64,000 nt of DNA from Thermoanaerobacterium saccharolyticum (GCF_000747665.1 NZ_BBKT01000015.1:107685-171684), one strand, 5' to 3'; counted from the first letter of the stretch, positions 26,195 through 36,734 are shown. The notes: generated by a model from the letters alone, not told the origin. Made by a program: numbers and translations.

Positions 26195-26265
26195 ATTCTC
26201 TCACAATATAAGACAAATTTCTAAGAAATTTGTTACAGTTTTTTATAAAAATTTTTTCATAGTAA
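26195..26265 (-). promoter_or_regulatory. Third, diverged copy of the regulator leader
   Basis: CACAATATAAGACAA and TTGTTACAGTTTTTTATAAAA on the plus strand match the leader of regulator copies A and B with small differences. Here it precedes a membrane protein gene instead of the regulator. Confidence 0.5.
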
Positions 26266-26328
26266 AAAAGCCTATTAAGGCATGTACTTTAAATCTATAA
26301 GTCCAAAGACTATCATAATTTTTGTTCA

Positions 26329-26517
26329 TCAACTGTATCTTATCAATATATATCCAAGATATAGCATAAATATGATAATAATGATATTCTCTATATCAAT
26401 TATATTTAAATAAAATTTGCCAAAGTCTATTGTCATCACAAATCCAAACACGTTCCATAGTCCCACCAATATTAAAAGCACCCAACCAATCCTCAATTTC
26501 CAATTATTGTGATCCAT
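26329..26517 (-). CDS. Small two-helix membrane protein, unknown
   Basis: The protein has 62 residues behind a GAGGGGGAT ribosome site. It has two hydrophobic helices (IGWVLLILVGLWNVFGFVMT and IENIIIIIFMLYLGYILI) separated by a short loop. No motif is recognised. Its size and neighbourhood are typical of accessory peptides of peptide-antibiotic loci, but nothing proves this. Confidence 0.55.
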   Translation of the reverse strand: MDHNNWKLRIGWVLLILVGLWNVFGFVMTIDFGKFYLNIIDIENIIIIIFMLYLGYILIRYS

Positions 26518-26626
26518 TAAATATCCCCCTCATTACAATGATAAAATAAAATCGCGATTTCCTAAATTATACATTACAAACAATTAATATTCAATTGAAT
26601 TTTAAAAGGCAGGTTGAAATCCTGCC

Positions 26627-27409
26627 TTATGAATTTGAATATTCAAATACTTCTGTTTCTTTTGATACAAAGATATCAATTGGCAACACCCAAAAGCCTC
26701 CATTTCCGTCTATGTCTATTCCTGATGATTTTTTGTATGCGGCCCATGGGACTTTTGAGCAATACCAGTTTTCATCATCGTTTTTATCAGCCCTCCAACT
26801 GTAAGGTTTCCCAACAAACTTTGACACTTCATCAACAGCTTTTACTCTTTCTTCTATTGTGGCCTTTGGAACTGTCAGTCCCCACGCCTCACTGAAATTT
26901 TCTCTGTAAAATCTTATGGTTTCATAAATTACGCCTTGGTCCGGTTCCGCTGTTAATAGGCATTTATCATCTATGCTTCCATGATATCTCCTACTGTCAA
27001 ATATCGCAGCATGTCTTATTGCACCTTGCACGTGAAACCCCTGACTTGTAGCAACTATTATGTCTCCAATTGTAAACTTGTCAAATGATATACTGTTTTT
27101 ATAAATAGTTTTTTCACTGCTTCTCGAAGGAAACTTCACACCAAATACTTCTTCCGAGTTGATGTTTTTAATTAAATCGTATAAACTTACATAGAATTTA
27201 TTTACTTCTCCTGCATCAAAAGGTTTTGATATCATAATGGCTCCATTTAAGGTGAGAAATCTTTTATAAAAGTCCTCCTTTTTAAAGAGGTTTTTTTTCT
27301 TTAAGTTTTCTTTAAAATTAAACTCTTCAATATTTACGCCAGATATTTCAATCTGTTTTGGAATATCATTGCTACTTGATAGGTATTTATTGTTAGACAT
27401 TATAAGCAT
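26627..27409 (-). CDS. YiiX/YycO-like permuted papain-fold hydrolase
   Basis: The protein has 260 residues from ATG 27409 behind GAAGGGGGAT; a TTG at 27415 is less well spaced. The family pattern appears in permuted order: GDIIVATSQGFHVQGAIRHAAIFD with the catalytic His near residue 138, and ENWYCSKVPWAAYKKSSG with the Cys downstream. These NlpC/P60-type permuted enzymes cleave amide or ester bonds in peptidoglycan or lipids. No signal peptide is visible. It is the last accessory-type gene before the conserved dusB region. Confidence 0.72.
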   Translation of the reverse strand: MLIMSNNKYLSSSNDIPKQIEISGVNIEEFNFKENLKKKNLFKKEDFYKRFLTLNGAIMISKPFDAGEVNKFYVSLYDLIKNINSEEVFGVKFPSRSSEKTIYKNSISFDKFTIGDIIVATSQGFHVQGAIRHAAIFDSRRYHGSIDDKCLLTAEPDQGVIYETIRFYRENFSEAWGLTVPKATIEERVKAVDEVSKFVGKPYSWRADKNDDENWYCSKVPWAAYKKSSGIDIDGNGGFWVLPIDIFVSKETEVFEYSNS

Positions 27410-27473
27410 TTCCAAATCCCCCTTCTTTTTAGTCTATGCTATTATAGAAGGGTTTTGTGCATGTATTTTTACA

Positions 27474-28445
27474 TCATTCAATTTGTTTAATGCTAATCAA
27501 AAGCTCTTTGATTTCTTTGTATTCAGACATGGTAAACATCATTTGCTTTATCTTTGATGCACCGCGAATACCTTTAAGATACCATGCTATATGCTTTCTC
27601 ATCTCCAATATTCCTATATGTTCTCCTTTGTAATCTATCATCATGTCAAGGTGCTTTAAGATCATGTCAATCTTTTCGCTTACAGTAGGCTCTGGCAGTA
27701 TTTCACCTGTATTTAGATAGTGAAGAATCCTTTTAAAAATCCACGGATTCCCTTCAGCACCCCTTCCAACCATCACTGCGTCACATCCCGTCTCATCAAT
27801 CATTCTTTTTGCATCTTCCGGTGTAAATATATCTCCATTGCCTATTACAGGTATTTTTAGATTATCTTTCACTTTCTTTATAATATCCCAGTCAGCATGA
27901 CCTGAGTAAAACTGCTCTCTTGTCCTGCCGTGAACTGCTACAGCTTTTACACCACAGCTTTCAGCCATCTTAGCAATCTCAACAGCATTTACGTGATCAT
28001 CATCCCATCCTTTTCTTATCTTTACAGTGACAGGCTTTGAAGAATTTTTTACCACTGCTTTAATCACGCTTTCTGCTAAATCAGGTTTAAGCATTAAAGC
28101 TGAACCATCGCCGTTTTTTACTATTTTAGGAGTCGGACAACCCATGTTTATGTCTATTGTCTTTGCATTTGACGCATTTAATCTCTTTGCGATCTCACCC
28201 ATTATATAAGGATCAGAACCAAATATCTGTAATGCCACATTTTCATCATCATCTATATCTGTAAGAAATTCTGTATTCTCACTTCCATAATAAAGACCTT
28301 TAGCACTGACCATTTCTGTGTATGTAAATCCACAACCCATCTCACTGCATATACGCCTATAAGGCTTATCTGTGACACCTGCCATAGGTGCTAAAAAAAC
28401 ATTGTTTTTGATCTCTACATCTCCTATGTACAACTTCCTCTTCAT
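27474..28445 (-). CDS. dusB: tRNA-dihydrouridine synthase DusB
   Basis: The protein has 323 residues from ATG 28445 behind AGGAAGGG. The FMN-binding TIM barrel shows the family marks NVFLAPMAGVTDKPYRRI at the start, IDINMGCPTPKIVKNGDGSALM with the catalytic Cys, VTVKIRKGWD, AVAVHGRTREQFYSGHADW and PVIGNGDIFTPEDA. The enzyme reduces uridines in the D-loop of tRNA with NADPH. It stands alone here; no tRNA or nif3-like gene accompanies it. Confidence 0.95.
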   Translation of the reverse strand: MKRKLYIGDVEIKNNVFLAPMAGVTDKPYRRICSEMGCGFTYTEMVSAKGLYYGSENTEFLTDIDDDENVALQIFGSDPYIMGEIAKRLNASNAKTIDINMGCPTPKIVKNGDGSALMLKPDLAESVIKAVVKNSSKPVTVKIRKGWDDDHVNAVEIAKMAESCGVKAVAVHGRTREQFYSGHADWDIIKKVKDNLKIPVIGNGDIFTPEDAKRMIDETGCDAVMVGRGAEGNPWIFKRILHYLNTGEILPEPTVSEKIDMILKHLDMMIDYKGEHIGILEMRKHIAWYLKGIRGASKIKQMMFTMSEYKEIKELLISIKQIE

Positions 28446-28587
28446 TCCCTTCCTACTAAGCACTACAATAGATCATCTATATTCTATCATTATATTTGTC
28501 TCTATCCAACCGCCTTTTATACTGTTTATGTATGACAAAAGGGAAAGCTGCATCTTACAGCTTTCCCTTTTTATTAAGTTTATTTTC

Positions 28588-31500
28588 CTATTTTGTGTAT
28601 TTTGCATAGACAAACCCATATACACCGTTATACTCAACTTTATACCACCCGTCGTATTCGCCAACTACTTTTAATTCATATCCGTATGGTACTGCTCCTA
28701 TTTTTAATGCGCTTATGGAATTATTCACTCTGACGTTAAGTCCGTCTTTAGCAGTCACCCTCACCGATTTTAATACGGACACATTTGACAAATCTGGCGA
28801 CGCAACTACATACTTGCCATATACATATCCTGTCTTCCCATTGTAATCAATCTGGTACCAACCATTGTTTTCACCTACTATGTTGACAAATTGACCAGCT
28901 CTTACTACGCCTATCACTTTGTAATTTGTACCAGCACCTAAGCGCACGTTTAAAGCTGATGCTGTGACAATACCTTTGCTTCCAATATTTCCTTCTGAAA
29001 CAGGTGTTTTTGATATTGTCCAGTAATTATCCACTACAGGATCTATAGTGCCTTTCATCTTTATATAACTTATCATTAAGTTCCTTATCTGTCCATCGTC
29101 TCCATAAGCTTTAGCTGAGTCAAATACTACTACAGGATTTGTTATGCCTGCTGCCTTCATAAAGCCCCCGCCGCCATTAAACCTGTAGTTGTTTATCGCT
29201 ACTGTAAATACATCGTCGTCTTTGACTGGTTTGCCATTGACTGTCAGATTCTTAATCCTGTTTCCGACAGGCTGTGTAAGATCTATCGTATAACTTGCGC
29301 CGTAAAGCTGATCAAGATTGTAATCTGGTATATTGAGGGTCTTATCCTTAGTTATAGGATCATCTGGAGATTTGACCTGCTGATAATAGCGAGCAGACCA
29401 TTCCATCCAATCCTTTAACTGCTTTCCAGTCATCTTTATTCCGTATAAGTAATTTTCAAACACATATACACTCATCATGTCTTGTATTGTAACATCGCCT
29501 TTTAATATCTGAGCAGTGCTGCTTAGTGGTGCAGCTATTGACAGATCTGTCTTTGCATAGTATTTTTGCACTTTGTTTATAAGATCCATCAAGGCCGTTT
29601 CCTTTGTCAACTGATCTTTTCCTAAGAAATCACCAGAAGCTGTACCTATCTTAGTTCCTACGTATTTGAGAGTCGCTTCTTGGTATGGCTCTGCAAGCTG
29701 CATTATATTTTCATCAGGCAGTATAGAGTTATCCATTGCAACAGCTTTGCTTGTTTTGCTGTCAATTATCCATTTTCCATTTTCATCTTTAGATAAGTTA
29801 AAATCTATCCTTGAAACGTATTGCCCCCATTTACCAGGCTGTGTCACTATCACATCTTTACCTTCTGGGTTTTTAAATGTATCCATTTGTATTACAGCAT
29901 GTGTATGGCCAGCTATTATCGCATCTATCCCATTTACACCTTGAGCTACGGCTTTTACCTGATTTTCCGGTATAGTATCTGATGGACTCTCCTCACCAGA
30001 GTGCATAGCAACAACAACTATGTCTGCCCCCGCAGCTCTCATTTTAGGCACCCATTTATTTGCTTCTTCTACAAGGTCATTAAATTTAAGCCCTGCATAA
30101 TGAGATTTGTCTTCCCATGAAGGAATTTCTTTTGTAGTAAGTCCTAATATGCCTACTTTCACATCACCCATAGGCGTAGTTATCGTCTTGATGTAGTAAG
30201 GTTCTACAAAGTTGGTGCCATCATCTTTGTAAGTATTTGCAGACAAAACATGAATGTTCTCTTTTTCCATATCAGCAATTACCCTGTTTAAGACATCCAA
30301 TCCATAATTGAATTCATGGTTGCCTAACGTCCACGTATCATAGTGCATAGCACCCATGGCTTTTGCCATAGGATATTCAGACTTCGTGTCAATTTTATCA
30401 TAGTAGTATGAAAGCGGCGTACCTTGAATTGTATCACCATTGTCTACTAATACGACATTTGGATTTTCAGATCTTACTTTGTCAACATAACCTGCTACCT
30501 TCGCAAGGCCCTGATTAGCCTCTTTTGCACTGCTGTAATCCCATGGCACCAGATTCCCATGTACATCAGATGTAGCTAAAACTGTTATAGTCGTCCCATT
30601 AGAAGCTATCATTGTAGCAGGTGATATTCTATTGTCTATTTTTGCTGTTATATGACCTTGTGCCTTTACAGCATCGATAAATGCATCTCTGACCAATTTC
30701 TGCGTATCTATGTATGATTTTTGTACATCAGGGTCGGTAAATTCCGTAAACCCATCTCCGCCAGTTCCCATGAAATTATTTGTTGCCACAAGATATCTTG
30801 CATTCATATCTATTGGTGTTCCATCAGATTTCTTCATGTCAAAGACTCTATTCATGGATGGTTTATTTGGATCATATTTAAATGAAAGACCTGCAACCTG
30901 AATCCCTTTACCACCATCCTGAACAGCTTGTTCTAATACCTTCTTAATCTCTGCACCAGTCATGCTGACTGTAACAATGGTATTGTCAAATGGCATAAGC
31001 GTATACATCGTCCCAACAGTAATGTCACCTTTTAATACGTCAGTTCTAAGTCCTCCATTATTTTCAAAGGCAAAATCCGCATTTACAGCATCCTTAACTA
31101 CTTCTGACGTCCAATTTCCTAAAATCGAATCGCCAAAAGGATTTGCGCTTTGAGCCCTCGTCAAGTCTACATCTGCAGTACCAATGACTTGGCTAAATAA
31201 CGGTCCAGCTTCTTGTATAGCTTTATCGACTATACTTTGAACATCTTCATCAACTACCGGCGTCTTCGTATTGTAATAGCTGTAATCATCATTGTAAACC
31301 ATATCTCCTGTGCTTATAGTACCATCACCATTTACTGTTATCTTAAGATCGATAAATCCCATACCTGCATTGTTGGCAACACCTACAGGTATTCCATTTA
31401 CTCTGGTTGTGACAATCGTATGCGTATGACCGCCAAATATAGCATCTACACCTTTTACATTCCTTGCAAAATCAATAAGATTGCCTGTCGTTACACCCGT

Positions 31501-32214
31501 ATTCTTATCAGTTGTAGCACCCATATGTGCCAATACAACTACAATCTGCGCGCCATCATTTCTCAACTGTTGTGCAAGGTTATTTACAATTGGCACAGGA
31601 TCTTTAAAATCTACATTTTTGATAAGAGAAGGCATTATTATTGTCGGAAATTCTTTGTTATCAACAATGCCAATGATGCCGATCTTTACTCCATCTCTTT
31701 CAATTACGATGTATGGTTTCGTGTAACTTACTGGTTTGCCTGTAGTTTTGTCGTATACATTAGCTGCTAAAACAGGTATTGTAGTTCCTTTCAAAACGGC
31801 ATTACCGGTATTGATGACAGAATCAATACCCCAGTCGTATTCGTGATTTCCTAATGCCATAGCATCAAAGCCTATGCTTTTCATCATGTCAATGACAGGT
31901 TGTCCCTTTAAGATGTTTGAAAGAGGCGTACCTTGAAACATGTCGCCACCAGATAGTATGACTGTATCAGGATTTGCTGCCTTTATGTCCTTTATTCTTT
32001 TTGCCAGTACAGATCCTCTCTCCTGAGTGATAGGCGTTCCATCGCTTAATTTACCTGATGCCTGCAGATACCCATGAAAATCAGTGACTTCTACAAAGTC
32101 AAATGTCTTTGATGTAGCTGCGTATGATATCTGAGGCATACTTGAAAATGCCATCCCAAATACCATGACAAATGTTAAAATGATACTTAAAACTTTGCCT
32201 CTACCTTTTAACAT
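28588..32214 (-). CDS. Secreted double-domain 2',3'-cyclic phosphodiesterase/5'-nucleotidase with SH3 repeats
   Basis: The protein has 1208 residues from ATG 32214 behind TAGGAGGG, with a signal peptide ending near ISYAA. It contains two complete metallophosphatase plus 5'-nucleotidase units: the first has VTDFHGYLQ, GGDMFQGTPL, GNHEYDWG and GGHTHT; the second has TSDVHGNLV, NGDTIQGTPL, GNHEFNYG and AGHTHA. Two bacterial SH3 domains close the chain (KGIVTASALNVRLGAG... and RVTAKDGLNVRVNNS...), fitting cell-wall retention. It would release nucleosides and phosphate from extracellular nucleotides. It is monocistronic, with about 460 bp of open space upstream. Confidence 0.93.
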   Translation of the reverse strand: MLKGRGKVLSIILTFVMVFGMAFSSMPQISYAATSKTFDFVEVTDFHGYLQASGKLSDGTPITQERGSVLAKRIKDIKAANPDTVILSGGDMFQGTPLSNILKGQPVIDMMKSIGFDAMALGNHEYDWGIDSVINTGNAVLKGTTIPVLAANVYDKTTGKPVSYTKPYIVIERDGVKIGIIGIVDNKEFPTIIMPSLIKNVDFKDPVPIVNNLAQQLRNDGAQIVVVLAHMGATTDKNTGVTTGNLIDFARNVKGVDAIFGGHTHTIVTTRVNGIPVGVANNAGMGFIDLKITVNGDGTISTGDMVYNDDYSYYNTKTPVVDEDVQSIVDKAIQEAGPLFSQVIGTADVDLTRAQSANPFGDSILGNWTSEVVKDAVNADFAFENNGGLRTDVLKGDITVGTMYTLMPFDNTIVTVSMTGAEIKKVLEQAVQDGGKGIQVAGLSFKYDPNKPSMNRVFDMKKSDGTPIDMNARYLVATNNFMGTGGDGFTEFTDPDVQKSYIDTQKLVRDAFIDAVKAQGHITAKIDNRISPATMIASNGTTITVLATSDVHGNLVPWDYSSAKEANQGLAKVAGYVDKVRSENPNVVLVDNGDTIQGTPLSYYYDKIDTKSEYPMAKAMGAMHYDTWTLGNHEFNYGLDVLNRVIADMEKENIHVLSANTYKDDGTNFVEPYYIKTITTPMGDVKVGILGLTTKEIPSWEDKSHYAGLKFNDLVEEANKWVPKMRAAGADIVVVAMHSGEESPSDTIPENQVKAVAQGVNGIDAIIAGHTHAVIQMDTFKNPEGKDVIVTQPGKWGQYVSRIDFNLSKDENGKWIIDSKTSKAVAMDNSILPDENIMQLAEPYQEATLKYVGTKIGTASGDFLGKDQLTKETALMDLINKVQKYYAKTDLSIAAPLSSTAQILKGDVTIQDMMSVYVFENYLYGIKMTGKQLKDWMEWSARYYQQVKSPDDPITKDKTLNIPDYNLDQLYGASYTIDLTQPVGNRIKNLTVNGKPVKDDDVFTVAINNYRFNGGGGFMKAAGITNPVVVFDSAKAYGDDGQIRNLMISYIKMKGTIDPVVDNYWTISKTPVSEGNIGSKGIVTASALNVRLGAGTNYKVIGVVRAGQFVNIVGENNGWYQIDYNGKTGYVYGKYVVASPDLSNVSVLKSVRVTAKDGLNVRVNNSISALKIGAVPYGYELKVVGEYDGWYKVEYNGVYGFVYAKYTK

Positions 32215-32265
32215 ATAAACCCTCCTACTTCTCTTATTATTTGAAATATTTTTGAGTATAAACAC

Positions 32266-32723
32266 AATCCCCCCTTATGTCATATTCGTTTAAACACGAT
32301 TCATTGGAAGCGTAGATGTGAATTAACTTAAAGTCAAAAAATTTTAGCTGCTTTGATGAATGGTACAACTTCTTACAAATTTAATATAGCAGACAATTAT
32401 AAAGCCATTATTAAGTGTGTGTTAAAATCATGTAAATTTTGAATTTATGTCACATGTTTAATTGTAATATATCAGATGTCAGACAACTTTTAATATAATT
32501 TTATATCGTTATTAAAACAATTACAAACTCCAAATATTGCCTTAATTTGAAATTATATAAATGTACCTCAAAAATTCTCTCGATATTAAAAAATTATTCC
32601 AATTTGATACAAATTATAAAAGCTGAAGAAAAATTTTCTTCAGCCAAAAATAACTACTGTACAGTATGTTTTCCCTATGTATTCTTATTATATTATAATG
32701 TTCAATAAATATAATAGTAGAAT
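32266..32723. other. Intergenic region, 458 bp
   Basis: No gene found. It holds the upstream region of the nucleotidase gene, several AT-rich stretches that could act as promoters, and a terminator-like hairpin near the murQ end. I see no riboswitch that I can identify. Confidence 0.5.
32622..32644. terminator. Terminator hairpin after the MurNAc operon
   Basis: GCTGAAGAAAA and TTTTCTTCAGC form a perfect stem, about 80 nt downstream of murQ on the minus strand. Confidence 0.65.
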
Positions 32724-33630
32724 TTATTTTGTTCTATTCTCTTTCAGCGCTTTCTCTATATAACCTTCTGCCTTTTCTAAGAGCTTCTGGGCTTCAGGTT
32801 TTTCAAGACTTGTGAGTATGATTAGTATCGTCAATTTAACATTATAATCTGTCTCATTTAATATCCTCTCAATAGTAACATCATCAGCTCCTGTTGCAAG
32901 TTTAACTATCCGTTTTGCCCTGTGAATTAATTTCTCGTTTGTCGCCTGTACATCAACCATCAAATTGCTGTACACTTTACCAATCTTTATCATAACTCCC
33001 GTAGAAATCATATTTAATACAAGTTTCTGAGCAGTTCCTGCTTTCATCCTCGTAGAACCCATAATAACCTCAGGACCAACAACAGGCGCTATCATTACAT
33101 CAACTAATTTTTTCATCTCACAGTTTGGATTACACGATATACCTATTGTCGTCACTCCAATTTCTTTGGCATAATGAAGTGCTCCTAAAACATAAGGTGT
33201 CCTTCCACTAGCCGCAATTCCTACCACAATATCATTACTGGATAAATTCCTTTCAATCAAGTCTGATTTACCGAGTTCCATATTATCTTCTGCACCTTCA
33301 ACAGCTTTTCTTATAGCCGTATCTCCACCGGCGATAATTCCCTGGACCATTTCAGGAGATACGCCAAATGTAGGAGGACATTCAGAAGCGTCAAGTATTC
33401 CAAGCCTGCCACTTGTGCCAGCACCAATATATATAAGCCTTCCGCCCTTTTTTAATTTTTCCGCTGCAATATCTATAGCTTTCGCAATGTTTGGTATTTC
33501 TTTTCCTACAGCGATCGGAACTTTTTTTATCTTCCTCGTTTATTTTTCTTAACATATCCTCTGTGCTTAACCTATCTATATCCACTGTATCTGGATTTCT
33601 CCCTTCAGTCATTAGCACTTCTAAGTTCAT
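32724..33630 (-). CDS. murQ: N-acetylmuramic acid 6-phosphate etherase MurQ (frameshifted)
   Basis: MurQ splits MurNAc 6-phosphate into GlcNAc 6-phosphate and lactate in the cytoplasm. The gene begins [18 protein letters not shown] in the first frame, which goes wrong after INEEDKK. A run of seven A on the coding strand (33522-33528) explains it: with six, the reading becomes [17 protein letters not shown] and then [13 protein letters not shown], which joins the second frame ([31 protein letters not shown] and [12 protein letters not shown]). The SIS fold is complete once repaired. It is the last gene of the MurNAc operon. Confidence 0.9.
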
Positions 33631-33634
33631 GATA

Positions 33635-34717
33635 TCAGCCCTTTCTAAATCTGAATTTTACACCTGGTTTGACTAAATCGGCCAGAATGTACTCTTCCTC
33701 AGTTATATGCCCTACTACATTTACCCTTTCATCTTTAGGTAAATCAACCATGCAAATATTTAGCTCTCCAGAATACCTTTTGAAATTTTCATTATCTATT
33801 GTTACACAATATTTTTTTCTCTCAATGCAGTTATGGGCTTTTATTTCCATTCCGATTTTTGCATATCCTCTTGATTCTTCTGATCTCACAATATATTCTG
33901 ACGAATCAGACCTATTTGTATGGATACAATTAAAAATTAAATCTTTTTCACAATCTGTAATATCACTAACCAAATTAATTTTTAATTCAATCACATTATT
34001 ATCAATTGACGTAACATCATTTATTTCATCAAAAGATGCGTATGCATCTCCAAAGTATACATCATCTATTCCTGAATAGATTAAATGTCTTGCAGCTATA
34101 TCTGGTTTTATATTTCTATGAATTTCAAGAGTCGGTAATCCTTCATATATTGGACCTCGTTTGCCTTTCTGGGATGGAATAAATGCCGAAACTTTAAGTC
34201 CATAATTTTTTATCATCAAAGTTTTTTCTCTAAAAAACTCATACGAAAGCCCCGTATATGGTTTGGGATAAAAGTTATGACAGGTTCTTAATTTATTCAA
34301 ATCAGCCTTTTGGCTTATTAATTCATCTATTTGTTCTTTTGTTATTGTACTTGCATTTAATTCTATTTTTATATCGAACTCGTTGTTTGTCATTTCAGCT
34401 ATTTCATCAGTTGTAAATCCATAATCAAGTCTCAAGCAATCTATCTCTAAATCATAAAATGGTTTAAGATTGTCTGGTGATGAACCTAATATATTCATTG
34501 TAACAGGTGAAATATCTATTGTAAGTTTCATATTTAATAATTTAATATACTCTATCAAATCTTTAATCTCATTTATTTTTCTATCATATTCTATCTCTGG
34601 AATATGCATCGATGTAAATACTGCACATACACCTAAATCTTTTGCCATTTTAATATATTCTTTATTTTTTTGACTTGAAAAATCATCAGAAGTATATACA
34701 GATATACCAAATGCCAT
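33635..34717 (-). CDS. mupG: 6-phospho-N-acetylmuramidase MupG (DUF871 family)
   Basis: The protein has 360 residues behind AAGGAGTTGA. The N-terminal TIM-barrel part ([49 protein letters not shown]) and the C-terminal cyclophilin-like part ([13 protein letters not shown]...VNVVGHI) match the DUF871 family. MupG of Staphylococcus hydrolyses MurNAc-6P-GlcNAc produced on import. The position between murP and murQ gives the complete cell-wall sugar recycling sequence: import, split, then ether cleavage. It has a damaged paralogue in the cellobiose operon. Confidence 0.88.
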   Translation of the reverse strand: MAFGISVYTSDDFSSQKNKEYIKMAKDLGVCAVFTSMHIPEIEYDRKINEIKDLIEYIKLLNMKLTIDISPVTMNILGSSPDNLKPFYDLEIDCLRLDYGFTTDEIAEMTNNEFDIKIELNASTITKEQIDELISQKADLNKLRTCHNFYPKPYTGLSYEFFREKTLMIKNYGLKVSAFIPSQKGKRGPIYEGLPTLEIHRNIKPDIAARHLIYSGIDDVYFGDAYASFDEINDVTSIDNNVIELKINLVSDITDCEKDLIFNCIHTNRSDSSEYIVRSEESRGYAKIGMEIKAHNCIERKKYCVTIDNENFKRYSGELNICMVDLPKDERVNVVGHITEEEYILADLVKPGVKFRFRKG

Positions 34718-34731
34718 ATAATCAACTCCTT

Positions 34732-34756
34732 AAAGGGGCAAAATGCCCCTTTTTTT
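34732..34756 (-). promoter_or_regulatory. Intercistronic stem-loop between murP and mupG
   Basis: AAAGGGGCA and TGCCCCTTT form a strong hairpin directly ahead of the AAGGAG site of mupG. On the coding strand it has only a TTT tail, so it probably protects or partially terminates the mRNA rather than ending the operon. Confidence 0.5.
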
Positions 34757-36128
34757 ATGCATCAAAACTAAATGGTTGGGAATCTTTTATTTCTTCATCT
34801 ACTGGATCCTCAAATCCCAGCAAATAAGTTGCTATAAATCCTGCAATATATGATATAATTAAACCGATGATATAATAAATTATTTTATTTGGTTCTATTA
34901 AAGCAGCAAGAGGTATACCAGATATTCCTAATCCTCTTGCGCCTACAACCTTTAATGCTTCAAATGCTCCTCCAAAAGCTGCTCCAATGCATGCTCCTAT
35001 AAAAGGTCGTCCGAGAGGCAAAGTAACACCATAAATAAGTGGCTCACCAATACCTAAAATTCCAACAAGTATTGAACCTTCTATAATCTTTTTTAACTGT
35101 TTGCTTTTTGTTTTGACGTATACAGCAATTGCAGCACCAACCTGACCTGCACCTGCCATTGCCAATATTGGAAGAAGTATTGTAACACCTGTCGACTGAA
35201 TTAGTTGCATGTGTATAGGTGTTAAACCTTGGTGTAACCCCGTCATAACCAACGGCAAGAAAGTACCTGCAAGTATAAATCCTGTAAATACACCAGCTTT
35301 ACCTGCAATCGCAACTGTCACAGCTTTGCCTATGGCATCGGCTATAAACCCACCAAGTGGTTGCAATACATAAAGTGTTGCAAAGCCTGCTATCAAAATT
35401 GTTAATAGAGGTGTCGCAAGTAATTCTATGCTATTCGGCATCCTTTTCCTTATATTTCTCTCAAGCCAGCTTGCAAATACGGCTGCGATTAATACTGAGA
35501 TAATCCCGCCTCTACCGACAACAAGTGCACTACCACCAATTTTAATATCTGCCAAAACAGGATTATAGATGATGCCTGCAAGTATGCCACCAAGCGTAGG
35601 TGAACCTCCAAATTCTTTAGCAGTGTTCATGCCTATCATGATGCCCATGTAAGTAAAAATTGTACTTCCAAACAAACTTAACATAGCCAGCAAATTTTTA
35701 TCAGCAATCCAGTTAAACTTTGTTGCGACATTAGTTAGTCCAAGTATTAATCCACCGCCTATTAATCCAGGAATAAGAGGAATAAATATGCTGGCAATCC
35801 TTCTTAAAAGAAGCTTAAACGGTGTTTTATTTTTTTCATTTATAGCAGCTTTAATTTCTTTTGCATCGCCAAGCTTGAGCCCTATTTTTTTAGATGCCTC
35901 GCCGGCCACTTTTGACACCAATCCTGGCCCTAAAATAACCTGCAACTCTCCTCCTTCTTCATTGACTTTAATAACACCATCAACTTTTTTAAGTGCTTCA
36001 TAATTGATTTTGTCATAATCCCTTGTTAACACCCTTAGTCGTGTCATACAATTGGTAATTGATATGACATTTTCCTTGCCACCCAATTCCCTGATGATGC
36101 TTTCAGCTATGTCTTTTTCTCTTGACAT
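34755..36128 (-). CDS. murP: PTS MurNAc-type EIIBC component (MurP-like)
   Basis: The protein has 457 residues. The N-terminal EIIB domain carries the phosphorylatable Cys in ISITNCMTRLRVLT. The EIIC domain has about ten helices with GLTNVATKFNWI, NPVLADIKIG and VMTGLHQGLTPIH, of the glucose/sucrose superfamily. It has no EIIA domain, matching the separate EIIA gene just upstream. Operon neighbours MupG and MurQ make MurNAc or MurNAc-GlcNAc the likely cargo, phosphorylated at O6 during import. Confidence 0.88.
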   Translation of the reverse strand: MSREKDIAESIIRELGGKENVISITNCMTRLRVLTRDYDKINYEALKKVDGVIKVNEEGGELQVILGPGLVSKVAGEASKKIGLKLGDAKEIKAAINEKNKTPFKLLLRRIASIFIPLIPGLIGGGLILGLTNVATKFNWIADKNLLAMLSLFGSTIFTYMGIMIGMNTAKEFGGSPTLGGILAGIIYNPVLADIKIGGSALVVGRGGIISVLIAAVFASWLERNIRKRMPNSIELLATPLLTILIAGFATLYVLQPLGGFIADAIGKAVTVAIAGKAGVFTGFILAGTFLPLVMTGLHQGLTPIHMQLIQSTGVTILLPILAMAGAGQVGAAIAVYVKTKSKQLKKIIEGSILVGILGIGEPLIYGVTLPLGRPFIGACIGAAFGGAFEALKVVGARGLGISGIPLAALIEPNKIIYYIIGLIISYIAGFIATYLLGFEDPVDEEIKDSQPFSFDA

Positions 36129-36251
36129 TTTCCATCCTCCTTTTCTGGTTTTTTATTTTGCAAAAATTGATATTCTTTCCTATCCCCCTTTCGTGTTACA
36201 TTATTTCATAAATAAATTATATTTATGAAAATTTAATTCATGTTTAAGCAA

Positions 36252-36734
36252 TTAAATAACTGCTTCTATGATATCTGTCTCACCAGCAGTTACAGCACCA
36301 ACAATTTTATTTAATTCTTTGATTCGCTCTATGTTTGTTATGATGATTGGCGATATGAGCGACTTTGCTTTTGATTCTAAAATCAATTTATTTATTTGTA
36401 ATAATTTATCTCCGACTTTTACTTTATCGCCTTCATTAACAAATGTTATAAATCCTTCTCCATTCAATTTTACAGTATCTACACCAACATGTATCATTAT
36501 CTCGATTCCTTCTATTGTCTTAATGCCTATTGCATGTTTTGTCGGAAACACAGTTGTTATAACACCATCAACTGGTGATACAAAAATATCTGATTTAGGA
36601 TTTACTGCTACACCATCACCTACAAGTTTTTGAGAAAATACTTCATCTGGAACTTCTACTATATCTACTATATCGCCATCAACTGGTGCCTTTATCAATA
36701 ACCTTTTGCGGCTCTTTCTGAATATATTTAACAT
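36252..36734 (-). CDS. PTS glucose-family EIIA component
   Basis: The protein has 160 residues from ATG 36734 behind GAAGGAGGA. It has the Crr/EIIA-Glc fold signature: APVDGDIVDIVEVPDEVFSQKLVGDG, VSPVDGVITTVFPTKHAIGI and the active site IEIMIHVGVDTVKLNGEGF with the phosphorylated His. It hands phosphate from HPr to the EIIBC protein encoded next. It starts 11 nt after the RpiR-type regulator, so it belongs to the same operon. Confidence 0.9.
   Translation of the reverse strand: MLNIFRKSRKRLLIKAPVDGDIVDIVEVPDEVFSQKLVGDGVAVNPKSDIFVSPVDGVITTVFPTKHAIGIKTIEGIEIMIHVGVDTVKLNGEGFITFVNEGDKVKVGDKLLQINKLILESKAKSLISPIIITNIERIKELNKIVGAVTAGETDIIEAVI

Noticed and set aside
32738..32760. Catabolite-response-like sequence (AAAGCGCTGA) near the end of murQ.
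   Set aside because: Inside the coding region, with mismatches to the consensus and no downstream gene to control.
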